This document shows positions 35,782 to 44,454 of a stretch of 64,000 nt of DNA, piece after piece (position 1 is the stretch's first letter; each line of letters opens with the position of its first letter). Source of the stretch: Candidatus Epulonipiscium sp. (GTDB lineage: Bacteria > Bacillota_A > Clostridia > Lachnospirales > Cellulosilyticaceae); contig DUUM01000299.1 of NCBI GenBank assembly GCA_012841565.1, positions 59,794 to 123,793 on the forward strand, read 5' to 3'. The notes under the pieces were generated by a model, which was given only the letters and a program-made list of their open reading frames with translations, had not been told where the DNA came from and made no database searches. The translations under genes and the position numbers were made by a program.

Positions 35782-36087
35782 TTACACCACGTATGAAATT
35801 TGCGTGAGATGTCCTATTATATGTAATTCTTCTGTTGTCATAATTTTAATTTCTAGATGCGTACCTTCTATTATTAGGACACCTATAGATGTGTTAATTC
35901 TGATTCTTTCCAATGTGTATTCTATTAATCCTTTAAAATTATATATTTCTATTTTTTGATTCCCATATATATTGGCAGTTGGCAAATTCAGTATAACTTC
36001 TTCTGGAAGATCAAGACTCCTAATAATCTGCTCTTTTCTATAGGTTAAATCTTTTTTAATTTTTGTTTTTTTACCTTTTCTAGGCAT
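35782..36087 (-). CDS. yqfC: Sporulation protein YqfC
   Basis: This is a protein of about 101 residues with a lysine-rich start and the YabP/YqfC fold pattern (LPTANIYGNQKIEIYNFKGLIEYTLERIRINT, then LEIKIMTTEELHIIG). Its role in the forespore envelope is not fully defined. The GGGGGG ribosome binding site fits the ATG at 36087, not the more distal in-frame ATG at 36105. The pair yqfC-yqfD is strong evidence for endospore formation. Confidence 0.9.
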   Translation of the reverse strand: MPRKGKKTKIKKDLTYRKEQIIRSLDLPEEVILNLPTANIYGNQKIEIYNFKGLIEYTLERIRINTSIGVLIIEGTHLEIKIMTTEELHIIGHLTQISYVV

Positions 36088-36143
36088 GTCTGTTACACCC
36101 CCCATATTCTAAGGTATGCAAGAAATTATATTTTCAGACGTAA

Positions 36144-36178
36144 AAAAACCCTAAAGCAATATATTGCTTTAGGGTTTT
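36144..36178 (-). terminator. Intrinsic terminator downstream of rpsU
   Basis: A nearly perfect hairpin, AAACCCTAAAGCAAT with ATTGCTTTAGGGTTT, flanked by T/A runs on both sides. It separates rpsU from the yqfC operon. Confidence 0.9.
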
Positions 36179-36342
36179 AGTGAATGTGATGGTCGTGTTA
36201 GATACGCCTTAGTATCTGCAACTCATATTTACAAACTTATATTGGCTCATCATCTTCTTTCTGGAAAATTCTTATCCAAAATTTTTGAATTGCATCTTAC
36301 TAGCGCATCTTTTCTCGTCATTCCATTCATGTCATTAATAAA
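36179..36342. other. Intergenic region between rpsU and its terminator
   Basis: About 160 bp with no supported gene. A 26-codon minus-strand frame (starting MNGMTRKDALVRC) exists but has no ribosome binding site. It may be part of the rpsU 3' transcript. Confidence 0.4.
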
Positions 36343-36522
36343 TTAGTATTTCTTATTGTTCTTACGAGCAGCCTCTGATTTAAGCTTACGCTTAACACTT
36401 GGCTTTTCGTAATGCTCTCTTTTACGAACTTCTTGCATGATACCCGCCTTGGCACAGTTTTTCTTAAAACGGCGAAGAGCATTATCTAAAGATTCATTTT
36501 CTTTGATTTGTACTTCTGACAT
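36343..36522 (-). CDS. rpsU: 30S ribosomal protein S21
   Basis: This 59-residue basic protein ([20 protein letters not shown], then [20 protein letters not shown]) is a classic S21. The frame extends to 36546, but the strong GGGAGGG site fits the ATG at 36522. It has its own promoter and a leader with a long-loop stem, and it ends at a strong terminator. Confidence 0.97.
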   Translation of the reverse strand: MSEVQIKENESLDNALRRFKKNCAKAGIMQEVRKREHYEKPSVKRKLKSEAARKNNKKY

Positions 36523-36550
36523 GTTTTTCCCTCCCCCCGGTTTCAATGTA

Positions 36551-36588
36551 GTGCTTTACGCATTGGTACGGAGAAAAGATTAAAGCAC
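36551..36588 (-). promoter_or_regulatory. Stem-loop in the rpsU leader
   Basis: GTGCTTTA (36551-36558) and TAAAGCAC (36581-36588) can form a perfect 8-bp stem with a 22-nt loop in the 5' untranslated region, about 20 nt before the ribosome binding site. It could be an S21 autoregulatory site, which is an inference. Confidence 0.4.
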
Positions 36589-36596
36589 TGTGTTTT

Positions 36597-36625
36597 ATTA
36601 TATGCGAAAATAGTGATTTCGTCAA
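36597..36625 (-). promoter_or_regulatory. rpsU promoter
   Basis: On the minus strand -35 TTGACG (36620-36625), 17-bp spacer, -10 TATAAT (36597-36602). It lies between alaS and rpsU. Confidence 0.75.
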
Positions 36626-36627
36626 TA

Positions 36628-39279
36628 CTAAATCCTATTTGTCATTTGACTTTTTAGTATTTCTTTCGACAAGCTTAGTGCTGCATCTATCTTTGATAGA
36701 TCCTTACCACCTGCTTGAGCCATATTAGGGCGTCCACCGCCGCCACCGCCAGCTGCCTTAGCAATTTCAGAAATTATATTTCCTGCGTGTACGCCAAGAT
36801 CTACAGCTTCTTTAGTTGCCATAACGACAAAACTTACTTTAGCGTCTTTACCAGATCCAAGAACGATAACCCCTGACGGAAGCTTATCTTTCAGCTTATC
36901 TCCCATATTACGAAGGCCATTCATATCTAACTCATCCATGCGAATCGTCAGCAATTTTACCCCGTTGACATCTTCTGCTTGACTTAAAACATCTCCTGCT
37001 TTAGCTTGATTCATTTCATTTTGAATGACTTCTAGTTGTCTTTGAGCTTCTTTTAAGTCGCTTGATAGAGTTTCTATCCTATTTGCCAATTGATCAGGAT
37101 TCGTTTTTAGTAAAGTTGAAATTGCTTTTAGCTGCTCTTCTTGTTGCTTATAGTACTCAAGAGCCCCTGGGCCTGTTACAGCTTCAATACGACGTACTCC
37201 TGAGGATACTCCGTTTTCACTTAAAATCTTAAATAGTGAAATTTGTGATGTGTTGGTTATATGCGTTCCCCCGCAAAGCTCTATAGAGTAAACGTCAACA
37301 CTTACAACTCGTACGACGTCACCGTATTTTTCTCCAAATAATGCTGTTGCACCCATTTTTCGTGCCTCGTCAATATTCTTTTCACATATTACAACTTGTA
37401 AAGAATCAAAAATTCGTTGATTCACCATAGCTTCTACTTCTTTAATCTGCTCACTTGTCATGGCTTCAAAGTGGCTAAAGTCAAAACGTAATCTATCTGA
37501 ATTGACATTGGATCCCGCTTGTTCTATATGACTCCCCAGAACATCTCTAAGCGCTTGTTGCGCTAGGTGAGTCGCTGTATGGTTTCTAGCCGTATTTAGG
37601 CGAGTTGCCCCGTCTACTTCCATTGTAGCTACTTCTCCGGTTTTAATTGTTCCAGTAACAACCATTCCCATATGAACAATTTTATTACCTGCAGCGTGAA
37701 TCGTATCTGTAACCATTAGTTTACCTGATGAGGTAATAATGAGTCCTATATCTCCCGCTTGCCCACCACCTTCTGCATAAAAAGGTGTTTTATCTGTAAT
37801 AACAGACACATTTGCTCCTTGGCCTGCCTCTTCTACTACCTCATTATCTTGTGTCATAATCAAGATAGTGGCATCGCTAATATCTGAGTTATCATAGCCT
37901 ACAAACTCACATGTAAGACTCGTGTCTAAAGTATTAAACACGGATGACTCAGAACCCATAAAAGTGTTACCGCCTCTTGCTTTTCTTGCCCGGTCTCTTT
38001 GCTTATTCATCTCTACTGTAAAACTCTCTTCATCTACGCTCAAATGCTCTTCTTCTAATATTTCTTTTGTTAAATCTAGTGGAAAACCATAAGTATCATA
38101 CAACTTAAAGCTATCTTCTCCTGAAAGAACTGTTTTATTTTCCTCTTTTAATTCTTTTATATACGTTTTTAAAATATCCAGTCCATGATCAATGGTTTCA
38201 TTAAAACGTTCTTCTTCGACAGATAATATTTTTGTAATGTAGTCTGCTTTTTCTTCAAGCTCTGTATATTCATGCTTAGAGTTAGCAATCACTGTTTTAG
38301 AGAGCTGGACTAAGAACATTTCTTTAATGCCAAGTAATTTTCCGTGTCTTACCGCTCTACGAATAAGTCTTCTCATAACGTATCCCCGACCTTCATTAGA
38401 AGGCAAAACACCGTCTGACGCCATAAATATAGATGAGCGAATATGGTCGGTTATAATACGAATTGAAATATCATTATTAGCATCTGCTCCGTAAGTTACA
38501 CCTGCAATACGACACACATGGTCTCTAACTGCCTTAATCGTATCTACATCAAATATAGAGTGAACATCTTGCATCATAGCCGCTAATCGCTCAAGACCCA
38601 TTCCCGTGTCAATGTTAGGATTCGGAAGTGGTGTATAGCTACCATCTTCTTCTTTGTTAAACTGGGTAAATACCAAGTTCCAAACTTCCATAAAACGATC
38701 ACAGTCACATCCTACCTGGCAATCTGGAGACCCACAACCATACTTCTCGCCTCTATCATAGTGTATCTCTGAACAAGGGCCGCTTGGACCTACCCCAACT
38801 TCCCAAAAGTTATCTTCCTTACCTAAAAAGAAAATTTTCTCTTTTGGAACATGAATGTTGTTATGCCAAATATCTGCTGCTTCTTGATCTTCTTCATAAA
38901 CGGATATATATAATTTTTCTTTAGGGATTTCCAGTACATCAACAAGAAACTCCCACGCCCATGCAATAGCTTCTTCTTTAAAATAATCGCCAAAAGAAAA
39001 GTTTCCTAACATTTCAAAAAATGTTGCGTGCCTTGCCGTTTTCCCAACATTTTCAATATCACCTGTACGAATACATTTTTGGCAGGTGGTCATGCGTTTG
39101 TTTGGCGGAACTTCTTGCCCTGTAAAATACGGTTTTAAAGGGGCCATTCCAGCGTTAACAAGTAACAAACTTTTATCATTTTGTGGGACTAACGGAAAAC
39201 TCTTTACCCTCAAATGATCCTTACCTTCAAAAAACTCTAAATACATTTCTCTTAGTTCATTAAGTCCTAATTTCTTCAT
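36628..39279 (-). CDS. alaS: Alanyl-tRNA synthetase
   Basis: This 883-residue class II synthetase charges tRNA-Ala and edits Ser/Gly. Aminoacylation motifs include FPLVPQNDKSLLLVNAGMAPLKPYF and GMGLERLAA. The editing site has the HTATHL and CGGTH zinc motifs, and the C-terminal Gly-rich domain ends GGGGGGRPNMAQAGGKD. AGGAGG precedes the ATG. It lies 32 bp after a VanY-like gene and both follow a T-box leader, so alanine-tRNA charging probably controls both. Confidence 0.98.
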   Translation of the reverse strand: MKKLGLNELREMYLEFFEGKDHLRVKSFPLVPQNDKSLLLVNAGMAPLKPYFTGQEVPPNKRMTTCQKCIRTGDIENVGKTARHATFFEMLGNFSFGDYFKEEAIAWAWEFLVDVLEIPKEKLYISVYEEDQEAADIWHNNIHVPKEKIFFLGKEDNFWEVGVGPSGPCSEIHYDRGEKYGCGSPDCQVGCDCDRFMEVWNLVFTQFNKEEDGSYTPLPNPNIDTGMGLERLAAMMQDVHSIFDVDTIKAVRDHVCRIAGVTYGADANNDISIRIITDHIRSSIFMASDGVLPSNEGRGYVMRRLIRRAVRHGKLLGIKEMFLVQLSKTVIANSKHEYTELEEKADYITKILSVEEERFNETIDHGLDILKTYIKELKEENKTVLSGEDSFKLYDTYGFPLDLTKEILEEEHLSVDEESFTVEMNKQRDRARKARGGNTFMGSESSVFNTLDTSLTCEFVGYDNSDISDATILIMTQDNEVVEEAGQGANVSVITDKTPFYAEGGGQAGDIGLIITSSGKLMVTDTIHAAGNKIVHMGMVVTGTIKTGEVATMEVDGATRLNTARNHTATHLAQQALRDVLGSHIEQAGSNVNSDRLRFDFSHFEAMTSEQIKEVEAMVNQRIFDSLQVVICEKNIDEARKMGATALFGEKYGDVVRVVSVDVYSIELCGGTHITNTSQISLFKILSENGVSSGVRRIEAVTGPGALEYYKQQEEQLKAISTLLKTNPDQLANRIETLSSDLKEAQRQLEVIQNEMNQAKAGDVLSQAEDVNGVKLLTIRMDELDMNGLRNMGDKLKDKLPSGVIVLGSGKDAKVSFVVMATKEAVDLGVHAGNIISEIAKAAGGGGGGRPNMAQAGGKDLSKIDAALSLSKEILKSQMTNRI

Positions 39280-39311
39280 TATGTGCCTCCTGAAATTTGC
39301 TAAAATTTAAT

Positions 39312-39905
39312 TTAATTCATATCTTTATTCAAATAGTAAATATACTCTTCTAAACATATTCCCAACTCTTTTACAGCCTTAGCATGCTCTATCCCAATAT
39401 ACCTATAATGCCATGGTTCATATGTTATATGGGTTATACTCACCTTTTCTTTAGGATACCGCAGTATAAATCCATACTGATGGGAATTTAAACTAAGCCA
39501 CTTGCCATGATCCGTTTCTTCAAATCCCTCTATTAGAGGATCTTGTTCCTTTGCTAAGCACAGGTTTGTAACATCTATGGCAAGCCCTGTTTGGTGCTCA
39601 CTCGTTCCTGGCACTGCCACAATGGTTGCAGCTTTCTTTAGAGCTTCCTCTTTCGTTAACCCCTCTTTTATAAGATTATTAATCTTTCGATTAAATACCT
39701 CTTGTTGGTGCACATAAGACCTATAACCACTAACTAATACTAGACTTGAATGACCTTCTTGTTGAATACCCGTATTCATCTTGCAAAAAGCCTCGTAAAC
39801 TACTTTTTTCAGCCATATCTTAGTGTTAGGTTCCTGGACTAATTCTCCCGGTATGTACAACTCAGATAAGGTGTTTTGCCTATTCACAAGTACTAAAACT
39901 TCCAT
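39312..39905 (-). CDS. VanY-like D-alanyl-D-alanine carboxypeptidase (M15B), no signal peptide
   Basis: This 197-residue zinc peptidase is of the VanY/DdcY type. The signature SEHQTGLAIDV supplies His104 and Asp111, and EPWHYRYIG supplies Glu163 and His166. SGYRS is the usual substrate-loop motif. Unlike most VanY proteins, the mature-like sequence starts at residue 1 with no signal peptide or anchor, so it may be cytosolic. AGGGGG is 5 nt before the ATG. It is the first gene after a T-box and is followed by alaS. A role in releasing D-alanine from peptides is possible but unproven. Confidence 0.85.
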   Translation of the reverse strand: MEVLVLVNRQNTLSELYIPGELVQEPNTKIWLKKVVYEAFCKMNTGIQQEGHSSLVLVSGYRSYVHQQEVFNRKINNLIKEGLTKEEALKKAATIVAVPGTSEHQTGLAIDVTNLCLAKEQDPLIEGFEETDHGKWLSLNSHQYGFILRYPKEKVSITHITYEPWHYRYIGIEHAKAVKELGICLEEYIYYLNKDMN

Positions 39906-39920
39906 ATATACCCCCTTTTA

Positions 39921-40140
39921 ACACAAAAAAGACCTCTATCCCAATAGGGACGAGGCTGCTCGTGGTACCACCCTAGTTATACTAGATTTATTATCTCAGT
40001 ATCACTTGAATATTCTTAACGGGAATGACGCGTTCGCCCATACTTAATTTCAAGGCGACTACTCCAAGACTGCTTCAACAAATAGGTACTGGAGGGCTCT
40101 CATCTGCGCCTTCTTTTCTGTAAGTCCTTGTTTGCATACT
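39921..40140 (-). promoter_or_regulatory. T-box leader of the vanY-like/alaS operon
   Basis: On the minus strand the T-box sequence AGGGTGGTACCACGAGC (39958-39974) is followed by a terminator stem CCTCGTCCC/GGGATAGAGG and a T-run (39925-39930). A GAGAGCC segment upstream is in the position of the Stem I AG-rich bulge. Alanine specificity is inferred from the gene order; I could not place the specifier codon with confidence. It lies directly in front of the VanY-like gene. Confidence 0.88.
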
Positions 40141-40290
40141 ATTTCTTTTCATTGTATTTATTTATATTGTTATGGTATATATATTGTTGGTGGTGGTTGT
40201 CTTATGACAAAACAAATTTAGTTCAATCTAAATGAATTATACGGAATGTTTGGGGGTTTGTCAATGGGGATGGTGAGAAAAATGGTGGAT

Positions 40291-40388
40291 GCCGCATTAG
40301 GTTGGCTGGATATATCCATATGGGCCTCTCTTGGCTTGGGAGCCAAAGGATGCCCATATGGATATATTCCAGCCAACCATTGCGGGGG
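40291..40388. repeat. Variable-arm palindrome, loop family 2 (copy 2a)
   Basis: The ends are GCCGCATTAGGTTGGC and GCCAACCATTGCGGGG. The arm ATATCCATATG pairs with CATATGGATAT. The centre carries an inner stem TTGGCT/AGCCAA followed by AAGGATGCC. The same ends and loop, with other arms, occur at 44342-44438 and 48842-48938, and a left half occurs at the right window edge. Apparent open frames across it are by-products of the palindrome. Confidence 0.9.
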
Positions 40389-40397
40389 AATGTGTTT

Positions 40398-40506
40398 TGA
40401 TCGCACCGCTAGTGGGATGGGAAACCCCAAAGATTCCATGGGGGGAAATTCTACTAGGATGCGGTGGGGAAGGCATCTTAGTAGTACCGCAATGGGATGG
40501 GGAATG
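40398..40506. repeat. Degenerate palindrome-rich segment related to family 2
   Basis: Downstream of copy 2a come CACCGCTAGTGGGATGGG, an imperfect pairing partner GGGGGGAAATTCTACTAG, then GCGGTGGGG and a terminal ACCGCAATGGGATGGGG that resembles a family-2 end. It seems to be a scrambled or nested copy. It ends 8 bp from the stop codon of the 108-residue hypothetical gene. Confidence 0.5.
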
Positions 40507-40513
40507 CTGTGTG

Positions 40514-40840
40514 TTACCTGATTGAGAGGTAGGTGGAGAGTATTTGTTTTATTTGGTGGGAGTCTTGGTGGGAGTGGATTTCGATATGATCGCCGACTAC
40601 TTGGTAGTCGAATGATTCGAATCCGTTTTGTGTTAGGTAGGATTGTAAATACTCGGGGTCTTCTACTTGGGTTCTTTGTATTTTCTCTCCTACTTTGTCA
40701 CCATTTACAAAGACTTCATACCGGTCTACATAAAGCTTGGTACGGCCTTCTCCATCGTCAAAGCCAAATGGCATGGCTGCGAAACCACCAACATTGTTAT
40801 CTGCCGTATTGGCTGGGAATCCTAAAAACTTTTCATCCAT
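40514..40840 (-). CDS. Hypothetical protein, 108 residues
   Basis: I do not recognise this protein. It is soluble and mixed alpha/beta, begins MDEKFLGFPANTADNNVGG, and has a polar middle (KLYVDRYEVFVNGDKVGEKI) and a C-terminus with several His residues (HIEIHSHQDSHQI). AAGGAG is 9 nt before the ATG, a strong sign of a real gene. It is isolated between palindromic repeats: family 2 copies on its 3' side and a family 1 copy upstream. Its translation has normal composition for a small cytosolic protein. The role is unknown. Confidence 0.7.
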   Translation of the reverse strand: MDEKFLGFPANTADNNVGGFAAMPFGFDDGEGRTKLYVDRYEVFVNGDKVGEKIQRTQVEDPEYLQSYLTQNGFESFDYQVVGDHIEIHSHQDSHQIKQILSTYLSIR

Positions 40841-40952
40841 ATCTATCGCTCCTTAAAATTAGATTTTTATAATAAATAAGGTAATAGATATAGTATGCCA
40901 ATATTTCATAAAACTATTTATATTGTTTTGTGGTTCATTTAGATAATATTCA

Positions 40953-41045
40953 GCGCAATAGGGGAAAATAAAAACAGTCTGAGCAACTTTCGACGACGCA
41001 GGAAGTTGAGTTGCTCAGACTGTTTTTATTTTCCACGTAATGCGG
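40953..41045. repeat. Variable-arm palindrome, loop family 1 (copy 1c)
   Basis: The ends are GCGCAATAGGGG and CCACGTAATGCGG. The arms AAAAACAGTCTGAG and CTCAGACTGTTTTT pair perfectly. The core is GCAACTTTCGACGACG-CAGGAAGTT-GTTGC, shared with the copies at 1522 and 1791. It lies 23 bp after the stop codon of the aminopeptidase gene. Confidence 0.88.
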
Positions 41046-41068
41046 AATTTACCTTACCTAATTTACCC

Positions 41069-42301
41069 CTAAAATGCCCAATTACCTTTTTCAAATATCA
41101 TTTTTTTGGTACCATCGACCATAGTAGCCTCTATATCTAATCCTTCAGATCCCACCATAAAGTCCACATGGGTAAGTGATGTATTAACCCCATGGGCATC
41201 TAGTGCGTTTTGGTCCATATCCGCCCCGCCTTCAACATTAGTTGGATAAGCACTTCCTATAGCAAAGTGACAAGATGCATTTTCATCAAATAACGTATTG
41301 AAAAATATAATCTCTGTATTGGATACAGGTGAATCATGCGGAACTAAGGCAACTTCTCCTAGGTAATGTGATCCTTCATCTGTTGCAATTAACTTTTCTA
41401 ACGTGTCATACCCTTGCTTAGCAGACAAATCTACTATTTTACCATCTTTAAAGGTAAGGGTAAAATCTTCAATAAGATTTCCGCCATAACTTAATGGTTT
41501 TGTACTACTAACATAGCCATTAACACCTGTTTTAAGTGGCATTGTAAAGATCTCTTCTGTTGGCATATTTGCAATAAAATAGACGCCTTTAGCATTATCT
41601 TCTCCGCCACCCATCCATATATGCTTATTAGGAAGCTCTACTACTAAATCTGTTCCTTTTGCCTTATAGTGTAAGGTTTTTATTGGATTATTATTTAAAA
41701 AATCCATTTTAGTATTGAGCTCTTTTAAATGATTGTTCCAAGCTTCTACGGGATCTTTTTGGTCTACTCTTGTGGCTTCAAAAATATTGTTCCATAATTT
41801 TTCCATTGCTTCTTCAGGCGTCGCCTCTGGGAAAACCTTTTGGCTCCACTCTTGGGACGGCATAGCCGCTACACACCAGCTAACCGTTGAATTGCTAATA
41901 TATTTTCTAAAGACCGCCATAGCTTCTCCGTTGGCTTTATTTGCTGCCGCTATTTTAGCCGAGTCTACATCTTTAAAAAGATCTGGATTAGATGAGGATA
42001 AAGACAAGAACGCATAATCTTCCCTAGCCATTTGAGCAAATCCATCTGCTTTCCATATTGGATAGTCTTTGAAAGCTTCATCTGGAGCATTCATATATTT
42101 AATTAGAGATAGTTTTTCATCACTGTATTCAACGTGAACATTCTTGGCTCCTGCTTTATAAGCTTTCTCAGCAATTTCCCTTACAAAGTAAGCTCCATGA
42201 ATCGGAGCATTAATAACTAAAGTTTGTCCTTTTTGAATGTTAATACCTGTTTTCACTAACAACTGCGCGTATTTTTCTAAGTTTTCTTCAAAATTTCCCA
42301 T
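41069..42301 (-). CDS. Aminopeptidase, M29 family (AmpS/T-like)
   Basis: This 410-residue cobalt- or zinc-dependent aminopeptidase removes N-terminal residues from peptides in the cytosol. Family motifs are VINAPIHGAYFVREIAEKAYKAGAKNVHV near the N-terminus, then GEVALVPHDSPVS, FDENASCHFAIGSAY (metal ligands) and THVDFMVGSEGLDIEA. It is monocistronic in appearance, with a palindrome immediately downstream. Confidence 0.95.
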   Translation of the reverse strand: MGNFEENLEKYAQLLVKTGINIQKGQTLVINAPIHGAYFVREIAEKAYKAGAKNVHVEYSDEKLSLIKYMNAPDEAFKDYPIWKADGFAQMAREDYAFLSLSSSNPDLFKDVDSAKIAAANKANGEAMAVFRKYISNSTVSWCVAAMPSQEWSQKVFPEATPEEAMEKLWNNIFEATRVDQKDPVEAWNNHLKELNTKMDFLNNNPIKTLHYKAKGTDLVVELPNKHIWMGGGEDNAKGVYFIANMPTEEIFTMPLKTGVNGYVSSTKPLSYGGNLIEDFTLTFKDGKIVDLSAKQGYDTLEKLIATDEGSHYLGEVALVPHDSPVSNTEIIFFNTLFDENASCHFAIGSAYPTNVEGGADMDQNALDAHGVNTSLTHVDFMVGSEGLDIEATMVDGTKKMIFEKGNWAF

Positions 42302-42352
42302 TACTATGCACCTACTTTTTTATTTATTATAACAGATTATTTATATAATTTG

Positions 42353-42374
42353 TAAACAAAAAGAGGCTACCTCT
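42353..42374 (-). terminator. Intrinsic terminator after the DEAD-box helicase gene
   Basis: On the minus strand AGAGG-TAG-CCTCT is followed by TTTTTGTTT, about 25 bp after the helicase stop codon. Confidence 0.75.
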
Positions 42375-42397
42375 AAAAGATATCCCCTTAATTTGAT

Positions 42398-44053
42398 TTA
42401 TTTAGCGTTAGCTACTTCTACATTAATTTTTTTGCCCTTAATTCTCTTTTTGTTCATTATAGAAGTTATTCCATTGGAGTGTTGTTGTGGCACTTCAAAG
42501 AAGCTAAATTTATCATGTACGGATACATCACGAATTAATTTCCCTGCAATCCCTACTTCTCCTGCAATTGCCCCTACAATATCGCCTGCATTAACGCCTT
42601 CTTGTTTCCCGATATTCATAAAGAATCTAACCATTCCTGCTTTGCCCGGATTCTTAGCACCTCTAGAAGCCCCACGATCTCTTCTGTCACCTCTATCTCC
42701 GCGGTCTCCACGATCGCCTCTTGATTGATCAGGTCTTGTTACACTTGTAATTTCAGTTTGGTCTTTAAGATTCATTTGCATCTTAAGTAAAGCTGCAGCT
42801 ATTACTGAGAGTTCATGACCTTTTTCAACTAAAGTACCTACGTACTGATCGTATTGGCCTAAATCTCCTTTTTCAATGACTTCTATAATACCTGCAAACA
42901 TTTGCTCTGTTTTAGCAATGGTAATATCTTTCATTGTTGGTACTTTTTGCTCTACAATCTTAGCTTTTGTATATCTTTCGATTTCGTAAAGCTGTTGCAT
43001 TTGTCTGCCATATACGAAACTAAATGCCGTTCCACTTCTACCCGCTCTACCTGTTCTACCAATACGGTGAATATAGTACTCTGAGTCTTGCGGCAGTTCG
43101 TAGTTAAATACTGCTTCTATATCATCAACGTCGATTCCTCTAGCTGCAATATCTGTTGCTACTAAAATATCAATCGTACCATTTCTAAGTTTAGCCATAA
43201 CTGTATCTCTAGCATTTTGATTTAAATCACCATGAAGAGCATCTGCAAAATAGCCTCTTCCTTGTAATTCTCCAACAAGTTGGTCAACACCTTTTTTAGT
43301 GTTACAGAAAATAATTGCACGTTTTGGATTGTTGATATCCATCAAACGACATAACACTTCTGTACGGTCATTTCTATTTACTTTAAGATAAAGTTGCTTT
43401 ACATTAGAGATTGTAATATCTTTTTGTTTAACCCTAAAAATTGTAGGATTATTTAAATATTTATTAGATATCTCTAAAATTGGTTTCGGCATTGTTGCTG
43501 AAAAAAGCATAATTTGTCTTTCAAGTGGGATTTGAACTAATATGGTCTCGATATCCTCACGGAATCCCATGTTAAGCATCTCGTCAGCTTCGTCTAATAT
43601 CATTGTATTGATATGTCCAAGCTTTAAAGTTCCTCTTCTCATATGATCCATAACTCTACCCGGAGTACCAATAATAATTTGTGCTCCTCTAGCAAGTGAT
43701 CTAATTTGTCTATCGATTGGTTGACCGCCATATACTGGAAGTATACGTAAGTTGTTTTTGTATTTACCTAGTCTTTGCATTTCTTCTGAAACTTGGATTG
43801 CAAGTTCTCTTGTTGGACAAAGGATAATAACCTGTGGTTTATTATTTGATGTATCGACCTTTTCAATTGCCGGTATACCAAATGCAACTGTTTTTCCTGT
43901 CCCTGTTTGTGCCTGGCCGATTAAATCTACGCCCTCCATAGCCTTTGGTATTGCTACGCCCTGAATTCCTGTGGCTTCTTCAAAGCCCATGTCTGCAATT
44001 GCATTTTGCAATTCTTCCGATATATCTAGTGTACTAAATTTAAGTTTTGTCAT
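42398..44053 (-). CDS. DEAD-box RNA helicase with C-terminal RNA-binding domain (CsdA/DbpA-like)
   Basis: This 551-residue ATP-dependent RNA helicase has motif I AQTGTGKT (48-55), then DEAD, SAT and HRIGRTGRAG. After the helicase core are a (RGD)-rich linker and a C-terminal DbpA-type RNA-binding domain (MVRFFMNIGKQEGVNAGDIVGAIAGEVGIAGKLI). It is likely involved in ribosome assembly, cold adaptation or mRNA decay. Preceded by its own promoter. Confidence 0.95.
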   Translation of the reverse strand: MTKLKFSTLDISEELQNAIADMGFEEATGIQGVAIPKAMEGVDLIGQAQTGTGKTVAFGIPAIEKVDTSNNKPQVIILCPTRELAIQVSEEMQRLGKYKNNLRILPVYGGQPIDRQIRSLARGAQIIIGTPGRVMDHMRRGTLKLGHINTMILDEADEMLNMGFREDIETILVQIPLERQIMLFSATMPKPILEISNKYLNNPTIFRVKQKDITISNVKQLYLKVNRNDRTEVLCRLMDINNPKRAIIFCNTKKGVDQLVGELQGRGYFADALHGDLNQNARDTVMAKLRNGTIDILVATDIAARGIDVDDIEAVFNYELPQDSEYYIHRIGRTGRAGRSGTAFSFVYGRQMQQLYEIERYTKAKIVEQKVPTMKDITIAKTEQMFAGIIEVIEKGDLGQYDQYVGTLVEKGHELSVIAAALLKMQMNLKDQTEITSVTRPDQSRGDRGDRGDRGDRRDRGASRGAKNPGKAGMVRFFMNIGKQEGVNAGDIVGAIAGEVGIAGKLIRDVSVHDKFSFFEVPQQHSNGITSIMNKKRIKGKKINVEVANAK

Positions 44054-44114
44054 TAAAAATAAAATTCCTCTCTGTTATTGAATTCGCATGTTTTGTTTAC
44101 ATTACATTCTTTCT

Positions 44115-44143
44115 ATTATACATCCATTAGATAAAAAAAGCAA
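44115..44143 (-). promoter_or_regulatory. DEAD-box helicase promoter
   Basis: On the minus strand -35 TTGCTT (44138-44143), 17-bp spacer, -10 TATAAT (44115-44120), giving a leader of roughly 55 nt. The gene-free stretch further on (about 44160-44340) shows no feature that I recognise. Confidence 0.6.
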
Positions 44144-44341
44144 AGTATTTTCAAACTAATTTATTTAACGCTATAAATCTAAGCATCTAAGACATCAACA
44201 TACTCATATTATTAGCATACTTCATAATTAATATCCCTTAATTTATATTTTTCAATTTTGGCACCCTAAACAACTATCAATACTTGAGAACCGTCTCCAA
44301 GATTCCGGAACCGAAGGTTTCGTTTTGTTCTCCCAACATTT

Positions 44342-44438
44342 CCCCGCAATGGTTGGCAGGAAAAGATCCCACTAGGCATCCTTTGACTTACTAGTCAAGA
44401 GATGCCTAGTGGGATCTTTCCTGCCAACCTAATGCGGC
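44342..44438. repeat. Variable-arm palindrome, loop family 2 (copy 2b)
   Basis: On the minus strand it reads GCCGCATTAGGTTGGC at the left and GCCAACCATTGCGGGG at the right. The arms are GATCCCACTA and TAGTGGGATC, the loop stem is TTGACT/AGTCAA and it has the same CAAAGGATGCC. It lies 16 bp after the clpB stop codon. Confidence 0.9.
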
Positions 44439-44454
44439 ATACTAATCTAGGATA

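Noticed and set aside
36200..36335. Small minus-strand frame between rpsU and its terminator
   Set aside because: 26 codons, no ribosome binding site and no recognisable similarity.
40246..40525. Overlapping open frames on both strands in the 40.2-40.5 kb region
   Set aside because: They run through palindromic repeats, lack ribosome binding sites and encode low-complexity Gly/Trp-rich sequence.
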